Below are positions 1 through 7,496 of a stretch of 13,039 bases of DNA, one piece after another. A program made the position numbers and the translations under genes. Below the pieces are notes generated by a model. The model was not told the DNA's origin, did no database searches, and was given only the letters and a program-made list of their open reading frames with translations. Every line of letters begins with the position of its first letter. Position 1 is the stretch's first letter. Location: contig CAIWHI010000046.1 of the NCBI GenBank assembly GCA_903912435.1, positions 1 through 13,039 of the forward strand, given 5' to 3'. This stretch comes from an uncultured Bacteroidota bacterium. GTDB taxonomy: Bacteria; Bacteroidota; Bacteroidia; Chitinophagales; Chitinophagaceae.

Positions 1-353
1 AAGCCGTTCAGGAGCCAATCAGGCCACTATACCGTGAAGCAATGCGTGGCGAGCGCCAGCTTAGCGAAGACGAGTTGGAAGAAAAGCGCAGATTCGAAGA
101 GCAGAAAAAAGCCCTCGAAGACCGTGCAGAGCGCCTCCGCCGTATGAGCTTTAATATCAAGGGTACAGAAAGCAACGACGAAATGGAAGCCGTTCCTGCT
201 TATATGCGTAAAAATATGAAACTGGATAATTCAGTAGCCTCTACCGAAAATTATTACAGTGCATATACCGTAGGCAGCAACGACCCAAGGAATAATTCAC
301 AATCAACCATCCAGACCAAAAACACATTTCTAGACGGCAAAAAGCCCGATTGA
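1..353 (+). CDS. ftsZ: Cell division protein FtsZ, C-terminal part (5' truncated by the window)
   Basis: Only the last 116 codons are present; the frame runs through the left edge with codons starting at position 3, so the GTPase domain lies outside. FtsZ is the tubulin-like GTPase that forms the division ring at midcell. What is visible is the tail: a charged, probably helical linker rich in E, K and R (roughly window residues 18-47), the segment RRMSFNIKG, and then the peptide VPAYMRKNMKLD. The last resembles the conserved C-terminal peptide that binds membrane tethers such as FtsA, in its Bacteroidota form. About 40 polar residues follow, ending in FLDGKKPD, so the peptide is internal rather than terminal. 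A strong terminator starts 29 bp after the stop. Identification rests on this tail alone, without the GTPase signature. The ATG at 42 is an internal codon, not the start. Confidence 0.85.
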   Translation, partial: AVQEPIRPLYREAMRGERQLSEDELEEKRRFEEQKKALEDRAERLRRMSFNIKGTESNDEMEAVPAYMRKNMKLDNSVASTENYYSAYTVGSNDPRNNSQSTIQTKNTFLDGKKPD

Positions 354-382
354 TAAATTTGTCTCTTTTGTTTGTTATACAC

Positions 383-412
383 GCTCCCGTTTTCCAACGG
401 GAGCTTTTTTTT
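383..412 (+). terminator. Intrinsic terminator after ftsZ
   Basis: A perfect 9-bp stem (GCTCCCGTT at 383-391 with AACGGGAGC at 396-404) closes a TTCC loop and is followed directly by eight T (405-412). It sits 29 bp after the ftsZ stop and points rightward. The reverse strand has no matching T tract, so it should stop ftsZ transcripts but not the convergent minus-strand transcript. Confidence 0.93.
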
Positions 413-627
413 GTGGGGAATATACAGGGCATTGTATATATGAACATCCTACCATTGAAATAGTTCGTAACCAAGAAACTCAGTAAAGTGAATAAGCCAA
501 ATAATCGTGAAGCGGCCATTCCCCCTTTGTGCAAAGGCTTTGAGCGTAGGGAAGGGGGTTAGGGGGATGTTATTTCAAAAAAATGATGACTCTTTATTAG
601 GAATGGGAGACGTTTGGAAATAGCCCC
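413..627. other. Intergenic region between convergent ftsZ and the small secreted gene
   Basis: This 215-bp stretch between two convergent genes holds no convincing gene. A minus-strand open frame crosses it (241-534), but it overlaps the ftsZ tail and has no recognisable features. The only structure seen is the G-run repeat near 517-569. A run of seven A at 577-583 would be a T tract on the minus strand, but no clear stem precedes it, so where the leftward transcript ends is not evident. Confidence 0.6.
517..569. repeat. Short G/C-run palindromic intergenic element
   Basis: The left arm CATTCCCCCT (517-526) pairs, with one bulged T, with AGGGGGATG (561-569). A second G run (AAGGGGG, 552-558) lies between, and a small inner dyad (CTTT GTGC AAAG, 525-536) sits inside. 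The homopolymer C and G runs stand out from the AT-rich surroundings. The arrangement resembles short intergenic palindromes scattered through many Bacteroidota genomes, but that comparison is from memory; only one copy is present here, so repetition is inferred. Confidence 0.45.
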
Positions 628-1038
628 CTACTTCCTCTCTGTAAACACAAATGAATCCTCTCCTCCCGTCAGTTTACCAAGCATAAAGGTGCCTTTCACA
701 TCATTTTCAGAATGTACAAAAATTAGCAGCACCCCCTTACGTTTTTTATCTTTATTATCCCTTAGTTCATAGGTATAGGTTCTGGTTTCGCGGGGTTTGC
801 CCTTCTTCCTTATTTTGGTACTACATAAGCGCACCACTTTCAGGTGGTGAGTATATGGGCCGGTAATGGTTATTTCATTTTTTACCGAATCAATATCCAA
901 TTCCCCGTCTATCTTTTGCACTCCCATTGACTTGCCCCATTCCTGCGAAATCACCTCCACAATTTTGGCCTTGAAATGCTGCGCCCAAGCATTATATCCC
1001 AGGAAAACGAACATAACAAATAGGAGATATTTTTTCAT
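628..1038 (-). CDS. Small secreted protein of unknown function
   Basis: This 136-residue protein starts at an ATG and has a clear Sec signal peptide: MKKY, a hydrophobic core (residues 4-16), and a probable signal peptidase I site after WAQ (residue 20). That leaves a mature chain of about 116 residues, expected in the periplasm or outside the cell. The mature part alternates charged and hydrophobic residues, suggesting a beta-rich fold, with a basic stretch around residues 76-101. It has a single cysteine (72) and no lipobox, so it is not a lipoprotein. I do not recognise the family. The gene begins 31 bp after the permease stop on the same strand, so the two are probably co-transcribed. No functional link can be claimed from sequence alone. 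Confidence 0.75.
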   Translation of the reverse strand: MKKYLLFVMFVFLGYNAWAQHFKAKIVEVISQEWGKSMGVQKIDGELDIDSVKNEITITGPYTHHLKVVRLCSTKIRKKGKPRETRTYTYELRDNKDKKRKGVLLIFVHSENDVKGTFMLGKLTGGEDSFVFTERK

Positions 1039-1069
1039 CCGCTAGTTACATTATAAAATACCAAATCTT

Positions 1070-2323
1070 CTACTCATACCTTAGCGCCACAATCGGGTCG
1101 AGCTTAGAGGCTTTAATAGCAGGATAGATACCAGATATTACCCCAACTATAGTACAAGTAGTAACTCCCATTATTATCCAGAACCAGGGTACAATAAACC
1201 CTATCTGGAATAGCAGGCCCAGTAGATTGCCCAGGCATATACCCAGAAAAATCCCTACAAAACCACCTATAAGACTAATTAGTATTGACTCGGTAAGAAA
1301 CTGGTTTTTGATACTTGATGAGCGTGCACCCAGTGCCTTGCTCACCCCTATCTCCCGTGTGCGCTCAGCTACCGATACCAGCATTATATTCATCAATCCA
1401 ATCAAAGAACCTAAGAGGGTGATGATGGCAATAATCATTGCAGCTACCCTGATATATTTCATCAGGTCGAGCAGAATAGTAACCAGTTCATTGTTTTGCG
1501 TTACTGTAAAATTATTGGTCGTACCTAATGGTTGTTTCCTGATTACCCTAAACAGCCCTTCAGCCTCTTCTGAGGCTATGTCCTTTAGTTTCACATTGGG
1601 TACCATCACAGTTATCAGGTAGCTGTTACCACCACCATACATGGCTCGGGCAGTATTTATAGGGATCAATATCTGGTTATCGGCATCCATCACCATACTG
1701 CCACCTTTGGCTTCCATTATGCCTATAATCCGGCACTTCACGTCACCAATCGATATTACCTCATTTATAGCAGCCTTTATATTGCGCTTAAACAGCTTCT
1801 TGGCTACCCCTACTCCCATGATGCAACAATAGGTACCAGATGAAATTTCAGCCGATGAAAAATTCCTGCCCTCATCAATCTTGGTATCGGTCACATTAAG
1901 GTAGGTTTCATCCACACCTGTTACACTTACATTGGGATTGGTTTTTTCTGATTGCCAATGTATAGTTACCTTTTTAGGTATAGAAACCGAAAGGCCCACC
2001 GTACCCGGAAAATGAAACCGGTCACGGAAAGCCCGAGCCTCATCATAGGTTATAGATTTACCTTCTGTAACACTAATATGCATCCCCCCCTTACTACCCC
2101 GCCTCTTTTGTTTGATGACATCGCTGGTTATGGAAAAGGTATTTGACCCCATACTACTAAAGTTGGAAGTGACACCGGCCTTCATTACCTCAATTGCTGT
2201 CAATATCCCTACCAATACCATAATTCCAAGGCCAATAATGGCAATGGTGAGTACCGACCGCAACTTATTAGTACGGATGGCGCGCCAGGCAAGCGTGATG
2301 TTGAATAAAAAGGCAAAATTCAA
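1070..2323 (-). CDS. ABC transporter permease, MacB/FtsX family
   Basis: This 417-residue inner-membrane permease has the MacB-type plan. Residues 11-23 (AWRAIRTNKLRSV) are the usual cytoplasmic lead-in. TM1 spans about 24-47, a large periplasmic MacB core domain about 50-280, and the FtsX domain supplies three more segments at about 291-316, 346-374 and 378-400. The cytoplasmic coupling segment (ERTREIGVSKALGAR, 320-334) and the terminal PAIKASKLDPIVALRYE are family signatures. Such permeases couple cytoplasmic ATP hydrolysis to periplasmic movements that extrude or mobilise envelope substrates; the substrate here is unknown. The start is an unusual TTG (2321-2323). The next in-frame ATG would be residue 35, inside TM1, so it cannot be the true start; ATT at 2324-2326 is a less likely alternative. 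No ATPase or MacA-like adaptor gene lies beside it in this window. Confidence 0.93.
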   Translation of the reverse strand: MNFAFLFNITLAWRAIRTNKLRSVLTIAIIGLGIMVLVGILTAIEVMKAGVTSNFSSMGSNTFSITSDVIKQKRRGSKGGMHISVTEGKSITYDEARAFRDRFHFPGTVGLSVSIPKKVTIHWQSEKTNPNVSVTGVDETYLNVTDTKIDEGRNFSSAEISSGTYCCIMGVGVAKKLFKRNIKAAINEVISIGDVKCRIIGIMEAKGGSMVMDADNQILIPINTARAMYGGGNSYLITVMVPNVKLKDIASEEAEGLFRVIRKQPLGTTNNFTVTQNNELVTILLDLMKYIRVAAMIIAIITLLGSLIGLMNIMLVSVAERTREIGVSKALGARSSSIKNQFLTESILISLIGGFVGIFLGICLGNLLGLLFQIGFIVPWFWIIMGVTTCTIVGVISGIYPAIKASKLDPIVALRYE

Positions 2324-2405
2324 AATGTAAAAATTAAAGAGAAAAAGTTAAAAGTCAAAACGGGTATCAGGATAATAGTTTACTGAATCGGCAATAAACT
2401 AATAA

Positions 2406-4283
2406 CTACTTCTTCTCAAAGCGACTGATGGAAATGTCCTCGCCCTTCATGCCAATGGCTTTGAGAAAATAAGTTCCGGTAACAAGCGGTGCAATATTAA
2501 ACTGTATCACATTCTTTCCTTCATTACAATATTGGTCGGTAAGCTTATCTACCACCCTTCCCTGCATATCATAAATCATAAAGCTAAATACCTGCTCACT
2601 ACCTACTGTAAACTGGAAGTTTACAAATTGCCATGCCGGATTAGGGTAAGCCTTTGCTTGTTCATCTGCTGGTGCTGACACCTGAGGTATAGCCAATTGG
2701 TAAGGAGATACTATGCGGGCCATATAATTACCATATTGGCGGCCTTTGTGGCCAAATATCCCTTCGGCCCATACAGCTCCAAGGCTTGTCCAGTCGGGAG
2801 TATTACCACTGTAATCCCCCCACCTTTGTTCCTTGCCGCTAAGTTGATATATTGTAGTATCTCCCTTGTGAATAATCAGCATATCGGAGAAATTGCCGGC
2901 ATCGCAAAGAACGGCTCCAAAACCGGGAAATGTATGTGGTCCTGAATAATTAAAACTAATGATTGACTGGTTACTACCCGAAAAATTACCTGAGTAAGAA
3001 ATATTAGGATAGCCCATATCCAGGGTATCTATACTAAAAATACTGCCTGTAAATGAGGGCGCAGTCCTGAAATTGCTAATTACACCATGAAAAACTGCGG
3101 CATTACCATTAGCAGGGTTTACCGATGTATTCACGAATTGTATTTCATTACCCTCAATAAATCCACCCAATACACGGGCATCGTTTGTGGCCAATGATAG
3201 TGATGTGTCGGTCTGGCGTGCGTCAGGTGGTGCCCCATAAGAACCAGAAGTGGCCTTTACTGCTGTAACTGTAAGTACTGAATCAACACTACCTATTGTA
3301 TCTGGAACACGCACAATAAACACAGAATCACTATTTACGGCAAAGTTCCGGTTCGACAAGAAATACTGGTCAGGACCCAATTGGCTATCTCCGGGATTGA
3401 GTGGATACAGACACCTTAGTGGCTGGTTATTATACATAATACTATCCCAAATCTGATAATTGAGTGAGGTATCCCCATTATAGCCATCCTGCTTCCGAAC
3501 CTGGTAAATGAGTGTTTGCTGGAAACCCAGTTGCCAACTGGTATTGTACTTTAGCTTATTACCCGTAAAAAACAATTCGTTTTTGGTAACTGATAGAGCC
3601 GGGTAATCGAACCATGTAGTATCATTGCTAAAATTACCATATAACTTATAAAAATTCCAGGCACCAGTAGGATCGTTAGTTTGTGAAAAACCCAGCACTA
3701 CCCAGTTATTCCCATTTGTGCCATTAAGTATTATGGTAATAAAGCGATCAGCCCCAGGGTCATATACCACCTTAGGGTCGTATTTATAATTACCAGTAAA
3801 CCTGATGGTATTATTTAGTCCAACGGCAGCACTGAACGCCTGCAAGCTTTTTCTCTGCAAATAAGCACCCGTGGTAGCGTCATGAACCACAATATTCGAG
3901 TTCATCACGTTTACTGCCTTATTATTCCTGTTTACAGAACTGCAATTATCCGGAGGAATACCGGAAAAACTATCTGCTACGAAATTAGTACCCAATACCG
4001 GTGTTTGAACAGTGGAACTGGTTTTTTTGCCCACCATGCTCACCTTATATGGGTATTGTGCCCTAACCAGCTTTTTTATTTCCTTCAGTTCTTCCTGCCC
4101 TGTTACAGCATCGGGTTCAGGCATTTCAACACCTGAAACATTTACATTGTATTTGTCATCAACCTGACTTAGTACCACCTTACCTGCAAGTGGTGTGGTG
4201 AATTTGTGAGCCCTTGCATGCTGGGCAATAACACTATGCCCTAAGCCAATAAACAATAGAGAGAAAAGAATTAGAAACCGCAT
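2406..4283 (-). CDS. Secreted beta-rich protein with T9SS C-terminal sorting domain
   Basis: This 625-residue protein is predicted to cross the inner membrane by Sec and the outer membrane by the type IX system. The signal peptide is MRFLILF through VIAQ, cut after residue 21. The C-terminal domain starts near residue 545 with AYPNPAWQFVNFQF, continues through IYDMQGRVV, and ends with TGTYFLKA and SRFEKK: the type A sorting pattern that is removed when cargo is anchored or released at the surface. The middle has features of secreted beta-propeller-like proteins: DPKVVYDPGADRF (169-181), SQTNDPTGAWNFY (200-212) and FDYPALSV (225-232). No catalytic motif is recognised, so adhesion or binding is only a guess. 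I chose the ATG at 4281-4283, which gives an MRF start. An in-frame TTG two codons upstream (4289) would add only MA. The gene stands apart from its neighbours: 82 bp to the permease and about 400 bp upstream. Confidence 0.9.
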   Translation of the reverse strand: MRFLILFSLLFIGLGHSVIAQHARAHKFTTPLAGKVVLSQVDDKYNVNVSGVEMPEPDAVTGQEELKEIKKLVRAQYPYKVSMVGKKTSSTVQTPVLGTNFVADSFSGIPPDNCSSVNRNNKAVNVMNSNIVVHDATTGAYLQRKSLQAFSAAVGLNNTIRFTGNYKYDPKVVYDPGADRFITIILNGTNGNNWVVLGFSQTNDPTGAWNFYKLYGNFSNDTTWFDYPALSVTKNELFFTGNKLKYNTSWQLGFQQTLIYQVRKQDGYNGDTSLNYQIWDSIMYNNQPLRCLYPLNPGDSQLGPDQYFLSNRNFAVNSDSVFIVRVPDTIGSVDSVLTVTAVKATSGSYGAPPDARQTDTSLSLATNDARVLGGFIEGNEIQFVNTSVNPANGNAAVFHGVISNFRTAPSFTGSIFSIDTLDMGYPNISYSGNFSGSNQSIISFNYSGPHTFPGFGAVLCDAGNFSDMLIIHKGDTTIYQLSGKEQRWGDYSGNTPDWTSLGAVWAEGIFGHKGRQYGNYMARIVSPYQLAIPQVSAPADEQAKAYPNPAWQFVNFQFTVGSEQVFSFMIYDMQGRVVDKLTDQYCNEGKNVIQFNIAPLVTGTYFLKAIGMKGEDISISRFEKK

Positions 4284-4356
4284 GGCCAATATTTGTATAA
4301 AATTACATAATTCAAGCGAATTTTTGATAAGGTAAAAGGTAAAAGTAAAAAGTTAT

Positions 4357-4447
4357 AACACTATTTAAAAGCAAAAGGTAAAAGTGAAAAGGTAAAACAC
4401 TTGCTTTAAGGGAAAAGGGAAAACACTATTTAAAAGCAAAAGGTAAA
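4357..4447. repeat. Direct repeat, 26 bp exact, 65-bp period, in A-rich tract
   Basis: The 26-bp unit beginning AACACTATTTAAAAGC occurs exactly at 4357-4382 and again at 4422-4447. The 39 bp between them are themselves A-rich and related in composition. A similar A-rich string (AAAAAGTTAAAAGTCAAAA) occurs at 2342-2360, upstream of the permease gene. The exact 65-bp offset suggests a recent tandem duplication or slippage event. No function is evident. Confidence 0.75.
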
Positions 4448-4551
4448 CCCTGATAAGATACAAAAAATCCATGTAAGAGCGCAAAGAAAGATCTCTAAAT
4501 ACAAAGTAATGATACCAGTATGGAATATTTGAAGTGATTCAATTTCAATAA

Positions 4552-4624
4552 ACTATCATTGTATGTTGCCCTAAAAGGGCTAAATGTACTAGCCCGGGGA
4601 ATCGTACTGAAAGGTAATGATAGT
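4552..4624. repeat. 73-bp palindromic element with 9-bp terminal inverted repeats
   Basis: ACTATCATT (4552-4560) and AATGATAGT (4616-4624) are perfect inverted repeats. Between them lie a GCCCT AAA AGGGC hairpin (4568-4580) and a GC-rich core, AGCCCGGGG (4591-4599), flanked by direct GTACT copies. The word GTAATGATA is also repeated upstream at 4506-4514. The layout suits a small non-coding repeat or miniature inverted-repeat element, or the remnant of one. No transposase is present and no second copy lies in the window, so mobility is inference. Confidence 0.4.
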
Positions 4625-4687
4625 AAGCGTCTAAGCCCAGCAAGAGCGAGATTTTACAGTATTATTTAGCAACAGAAAATTTAAAAA

Positions 4688-5839
4688 CTATTGATGACCG
4701 GTTTTTATCAATTCCTGCAACCTTTTTTCAATATCAGCGCCATGTAGATTTTTGGCTATGATATTACCCCGTGGGTCAATAAGGAAATTGGTAGGGATAG
4801 AATTTACATTATAAGACTGGGCACCAGCGCACGACCACCTCTTAAAGTCGGTAATATGCGTCCAGTTTAATTTATCGTCCTTTATAGCCTTTAGCCACTC
4901 TTCTTTATTCTCATCAAGTGAAACGCCTAAAATGGTAAAGTTCTTGTCCTTGAATTTCTCGTAAGCAGCTACTACATACGGATTATCCTCCCTGCAAGGG
5001 TGGCACCAGGAAGCCCAGAAATCGAGCAATACATATTTACCTCTGAATGAAGTTAGGGTAACAATCTTTCCATCAGCATCAGGAAGGGAAACTTCCGGAG
5101 CTTGGGCTCCTACCTCAGCAGCTAGTGGACTAGCTCCACCACCTTGTTTTGCCATTGCCGCAGCCTTCATATTGTACTCAGCAAAGTCTTTAGTCATTTT
5201 CGCAGATGGGAATCGCTTACCTAAACTCTGTGTAAATGACCCTAGAAATACCCCTTCTTTCCCTGGCTTCAGCATCATTGCTGCAAATATTGCATTGGGT
5301 TCATATGGAGTAGTATCAGCAAAGTTCTCTACATAGGTGGTAAAATGCTGGTTCATATCCTGGAAATCACGGGTAGCATTAGCCATAATGCTATCATTAC
5401 CACGTGCTTTAAGAGAATCAAATACAATAAACATGGTATTAATATCGCACCTGTATTCCCTTATTGCGCCTAAAAAATTCTTTAAGTTTTCGGTAGCCGG
5501 ACTTCCTACTACCGTATATGCTTCAAGGGTATTCCAGTTGCTCTTAATATTCACGTTACCCTTGTCAATAGAAAGAAGGATAAATCTGTTAGTAGTGAAA
5601 TGAAGTCTGTATATTCCCGGTTCAGGGGCAATACCGGACAATTCAAAATGACCATCCTTGTTCGAATGAACCGAATCCACAACAGAAATAATATCATTGA
5701 AATTCAACTGTTCCAGAATCACAGTTTGCTCAGGCAATCCGGCAATATTACCTATAATAGTGAATTTGTTGGTACCACTGCTACATGCTGCCAACCCGGA
5801 TACTACAATAAGAAAAGAGAGTAAATGTTTTATATTCAT
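4688..5839 (-). CDS. Thioredoxin-like lipoprotein, DUF4369 plus TlpA/AhpC-TSA domain
   Basis: This 383-residue lipoprotein is a probable periplasmic thiol-disulfide oxidoreductase. The signal peptide ends in a lipobox, LAAC (residues 16-19), so Cys19 should be lipidated. Residues about 25-110 match the DUF4369 pattern of Bacteroidota TlpA-like proteins (FTIIGNIAGLPEQTVIL and DSVHSNKDGHFELSG). A helical, charged middle follows (about 115-235). The thioredoxin-fold domain runs from about 243 to 380, with the active site FWASWCHPC (274-282; catalytic Cys279 and Cys282) and the cis-proline loop SIPT (347-350). An extra cysteine (337) precedes the cis-proline. The family typically keeps periplasmic cysteines reduced, for example in cytochrome c maturation, but the partner here is unknown. 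The gene has no close neighbours (218 bp to the DUF58 gene upstream). Confidence 0.93.
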   Translation of the reverse strand: MNIKHLLSFLIVVSGLAACSSGTNKFTIIGNIAGLPEQTVILEQLNFNDIISVVDSVHSNKDGHFELSGIAPEPGIYRLHFTTNRFILLSIDKGNVNIKSNWNTLEAYTVVGSPATENLKNFLGAIREYRCDINTMFIVFDSLKARGNDSIMANATRDFQDMNQHFTTYVENFADTTPYEPNAIFAAMMLKPGKEGVFLGSFTQSLGKRFPSAKMTKDFAEYNMKAAAMAKQGGGASPLAAEVGAQAPEVSLPDADGKIVTLTSFRGKYVLLDFWASWCHPCREDNPYVVAAYEKFKDKNFTILGVSLDENKEEWLKAIKDDKLNWTHITDFKRWSCAGAQSYNVNSIPTNFLIDPRGNIIAKNLHGADIEKRLQELIKTGHQ

Positions 5840-5873
5840 CCGGGGTATTTTACGTTATTATATTTTTATAACC

Positions 5874-5881
5874 CAAAATTA
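5874..5881 (-). promoter_or_regulatory. Candidate -7 promoter element for the lipoprotein gene
   Basis: Read on the minus strand, this is TAATTTTG, a match to the Bacteroidota -7 consensus TAnnTTTG. It lies 34 bp upstream of the ATG, which would leave a short leader. No TTTG is present at the expected -33 distance (19-21 bp further upstream), so the site is half-supported and could be a chance match in AT-rich DNA. Confidence 0.25.
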
Positions 5882-6057
5882 AACAATCAAACGTCAAGAA
5901 ATGCCTAAAATTTACCCCTGAATTGTTAAGGATTTTATATCCATTTGGATTTTCACAGAATTTTACTTTATTTATCTCCAAGCATTTATTCAAGCTAGAT
6001 GCTTGTAAAAACAGAGTGTAAACCGGGTGGTGAAAAAAGTAGGGATAAAAGGGTAAA

Positions 6058-7398
6058 CTACACCATTTGTCTCGCTTTCAATTCCAAATACTTATTAATT
6101 ACATCCACAGTTAGGTTCTGGGGGGTAGTAAGAATTGACAAAATACCATGCCGCCTTAGTTCCTTTACAATTAACCTTTTCTCCAAATCAAACTGATCAG
6201 CAATGGTTTTGATGTAGATACCCTCAATATTATCAGGATTAGAATCATGAATTTCATTGAGTAGAGTATTCTGGAAGAAAATTACGCATACCAAGTGACG
6301 CTGGGCAATTTTCCTCAAAAACGCCAATTGTCGTTCCATACTTGAGTAGGTCTCGAAATTGGTAAACAATAAAATAAGACTACGTTGTGTTATGCCTCTA
6401 TGTATAGTACTCCAAACTGCTTCGTAATCACTTTCCTTAAACTCAGTATGTTGTTTATATAAGGTCTCTAAAATACGGTGCATCTGGTCGTTCCTTCGGT
6501 CAGCAGCTACTATGTCATTCACCTTATTGGAGAAGGTAATTAAGCCTGCCTTATCCTGTTTCAGAAGGGCTACATTGAGCATTGCCAAACAGGCATTTAT
6601 AGAATGGTCAAGTAGCGTCATGCCTTCGAAAGGCATTTTCATATTACGACCCTTGTCTACCAAACAATAGATTAATTGTTGACGGGCATCAGTAAAGGTG
6701 TTCACCATTAGATTACTACTCCTGGCTGTGGCTTTCCAGTTTATAGTTCTTACATCATCACCTTGAACATAGTCCTTAATTTTTTCAAATTCCAGGCTAT
6801 GCCCCAACCTTCTTATCTTCTTTACTCCAGATACCGATAAATCACTTGCAGCCATCAATTGGTATTTTCTCAATTGTTGAAATGCAGGGTAAACTTTTAC
6901 AGATGCGGTAGAAGCTATTTCTAGCCTTCTTTTCAATAATTGCAAAGGACTTGATATATAGCAATATAGATTACCAAATTCAAATTCACCACGTGTTACA
7001 GGCCTTAAGTTATATGTTGCGGTTTTCTTAGACTTATAGTCAACCTCTAATGGTAAATCAAAATTCCTCACCTGTAATTGGCGGGGTAATTCATCAATAA
7101 GCCTTGCATAAATCTTAAACGGGAAATTATTATTGAGGTTAATTGTTATGGTATTTGAATCACCAATACTAAACCTGGCAGGCATATTTCTGGTACCATT
7201 TAAACCACCCCTCACAAGGAATAATAATACATAATCGACCAAAGTGAACAAGAAGATACTAACTACAAAAGCTAGTACAGGTTTAAACAGAATAGGAATA
7301 AAAAACGAAACAAATAGTAATATTATAGCCGCTACTAATAACAGGAACCACCTGGTATTGATAAATAAGGCACCGATATATTTATTATAGAAGTTCAC
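6058..7398 (-). CDS. DUF58 family membrane protein with vWA-like domain
   Basis: This 446-residue protein has two N-terminal membrane segments (about 17-38 and 41-63) followed by a cytoplasmic or envelope-facing body. The DUF58 signature is plain: SLEFEKIKDYVQGDDVRTIN at 201-220, followed by WKATARS. Next comes a von Willebrand A-like fold whose first metal-site strand is LVDKGRNM (246-253). The usual DxSxS there is changed to DxGxN, so metal binding by this site is doubtful. DUF58 proteins normally work with MoxR-type AAA ATPases, often encoded beside them, and are thought to assist assembly or maturation of other proteins. No MoxR gene is adjacent here. The start is GTG at 7396-7398; no in-frame ATG lies nearby. 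The gene sits 157 bp beyond map, separated from it by a terminator, so it needs its own promoter, which I could not identify. Confidence 0.9.
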   Translation of the reverse strand: MNFYNKYIGALFINTRWFLLLVAAIILLFVSFFIPILFKPVLAFVVSIFLFTLVDYVLLFLVRGGLNGTRNMPARFSIGDSNTITINLNNNFPFKIYARLIDELPRQLQVRNFDLPLEVDYKSKKTATYNLRPVTRGEFEFGNLYCYISSPLQLLKRRLEIASTASVKVYPAFQQLRKYQLMAASDLSVSGVKKIRRLGHSLEFEKIKDYVQGDDVRTINWKATARSSNLMVNTFTDARQQLIYCLVDKGRNMKMPFEGMTLLDHSINACLAMLNVALLKQDKAGLITFSNKVNDIVAADRRNDQMHRILETLYKQHTEFKESDYEAVWSTIHRGITQRSLILLFTNFETYSSMERQLAFLRKIAQRHLVCVIFFQNTLLNEIHDSNPDNIEGIYIKTIADQFDLEKRLIVKELRRHGILSILTTPQNLTVDVINKYLELKARQMV

Positions 7399-7496
7399 GA
7401 AATCAAATGAAATAAATTGCAGCCAACTATTAAGGCGTAGGCATTCAATGAATATTGTAAAAGTATGTTTTTTAGCAAATACTAAAAGCCATGGGC

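Larger units (their letters stand above)
4284..4687. other. Long intergenic region with two kinds of repeat
   Basis: This stretch of about 400 bp contains no supportable gene on either strand. From 4330 to 4447 it is an A-rich, G-interrupted tract built of variants of AAAAGGTAAAAGT and containing a 26-bp exact duplication. From 4552 to 4624 lies a palindromic element. It must also contain the start of the T9SS-gene transcript. I found no convincing Bacteroidota promoter (TTTG, then 19-21 bp, then TAnnTTTG on the minus strand) and no T-tract terminator for the lipoprotein gene ending at 4688. Confidence 0.7.

Noticed and set aside
241..534. Minus-strand open frame of 97 codons overlapping the ftsZ end
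   Set aside because: It overlaps the ftsZ tail and the terminator on the opposite strand, has no recognisable domain, and its translation is dominated by antisense of the FtsZ tail.
1227..1622. Plus-strand frames opposite the permease (also 1641-1832, 1952-2146 and 2112-2330)
   Set aside because: They are antisense readings of a strongly supported transporter gene; their hydrophobic character mirrors the membrane segments on the other strand.
2376..2401. TAGTTTA/TAAACTA inverted repeat after the T9SS cargo gene
   Set aside because: It is A/T-rich with a 12-nt loop and no T tract on the minus strand, so I do not call it a terminator.
4284..4289. TTG start two codons upstream for the T9SS cargo gene
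   Set aside because: The ATG at 4283 gives a standard signal peptide beginning MRF; the TTG adds only two residues and offers no advantage.
5979..6005. CAAGCAT/ATGCTTG inverted repeat downstream of the DUF58 gene
   Set aside because: A 7-bp stem with a 13-nt loop is followed on the minus strand by GAGATAAAT rather than a T run, so it is too weak to call a terminator.
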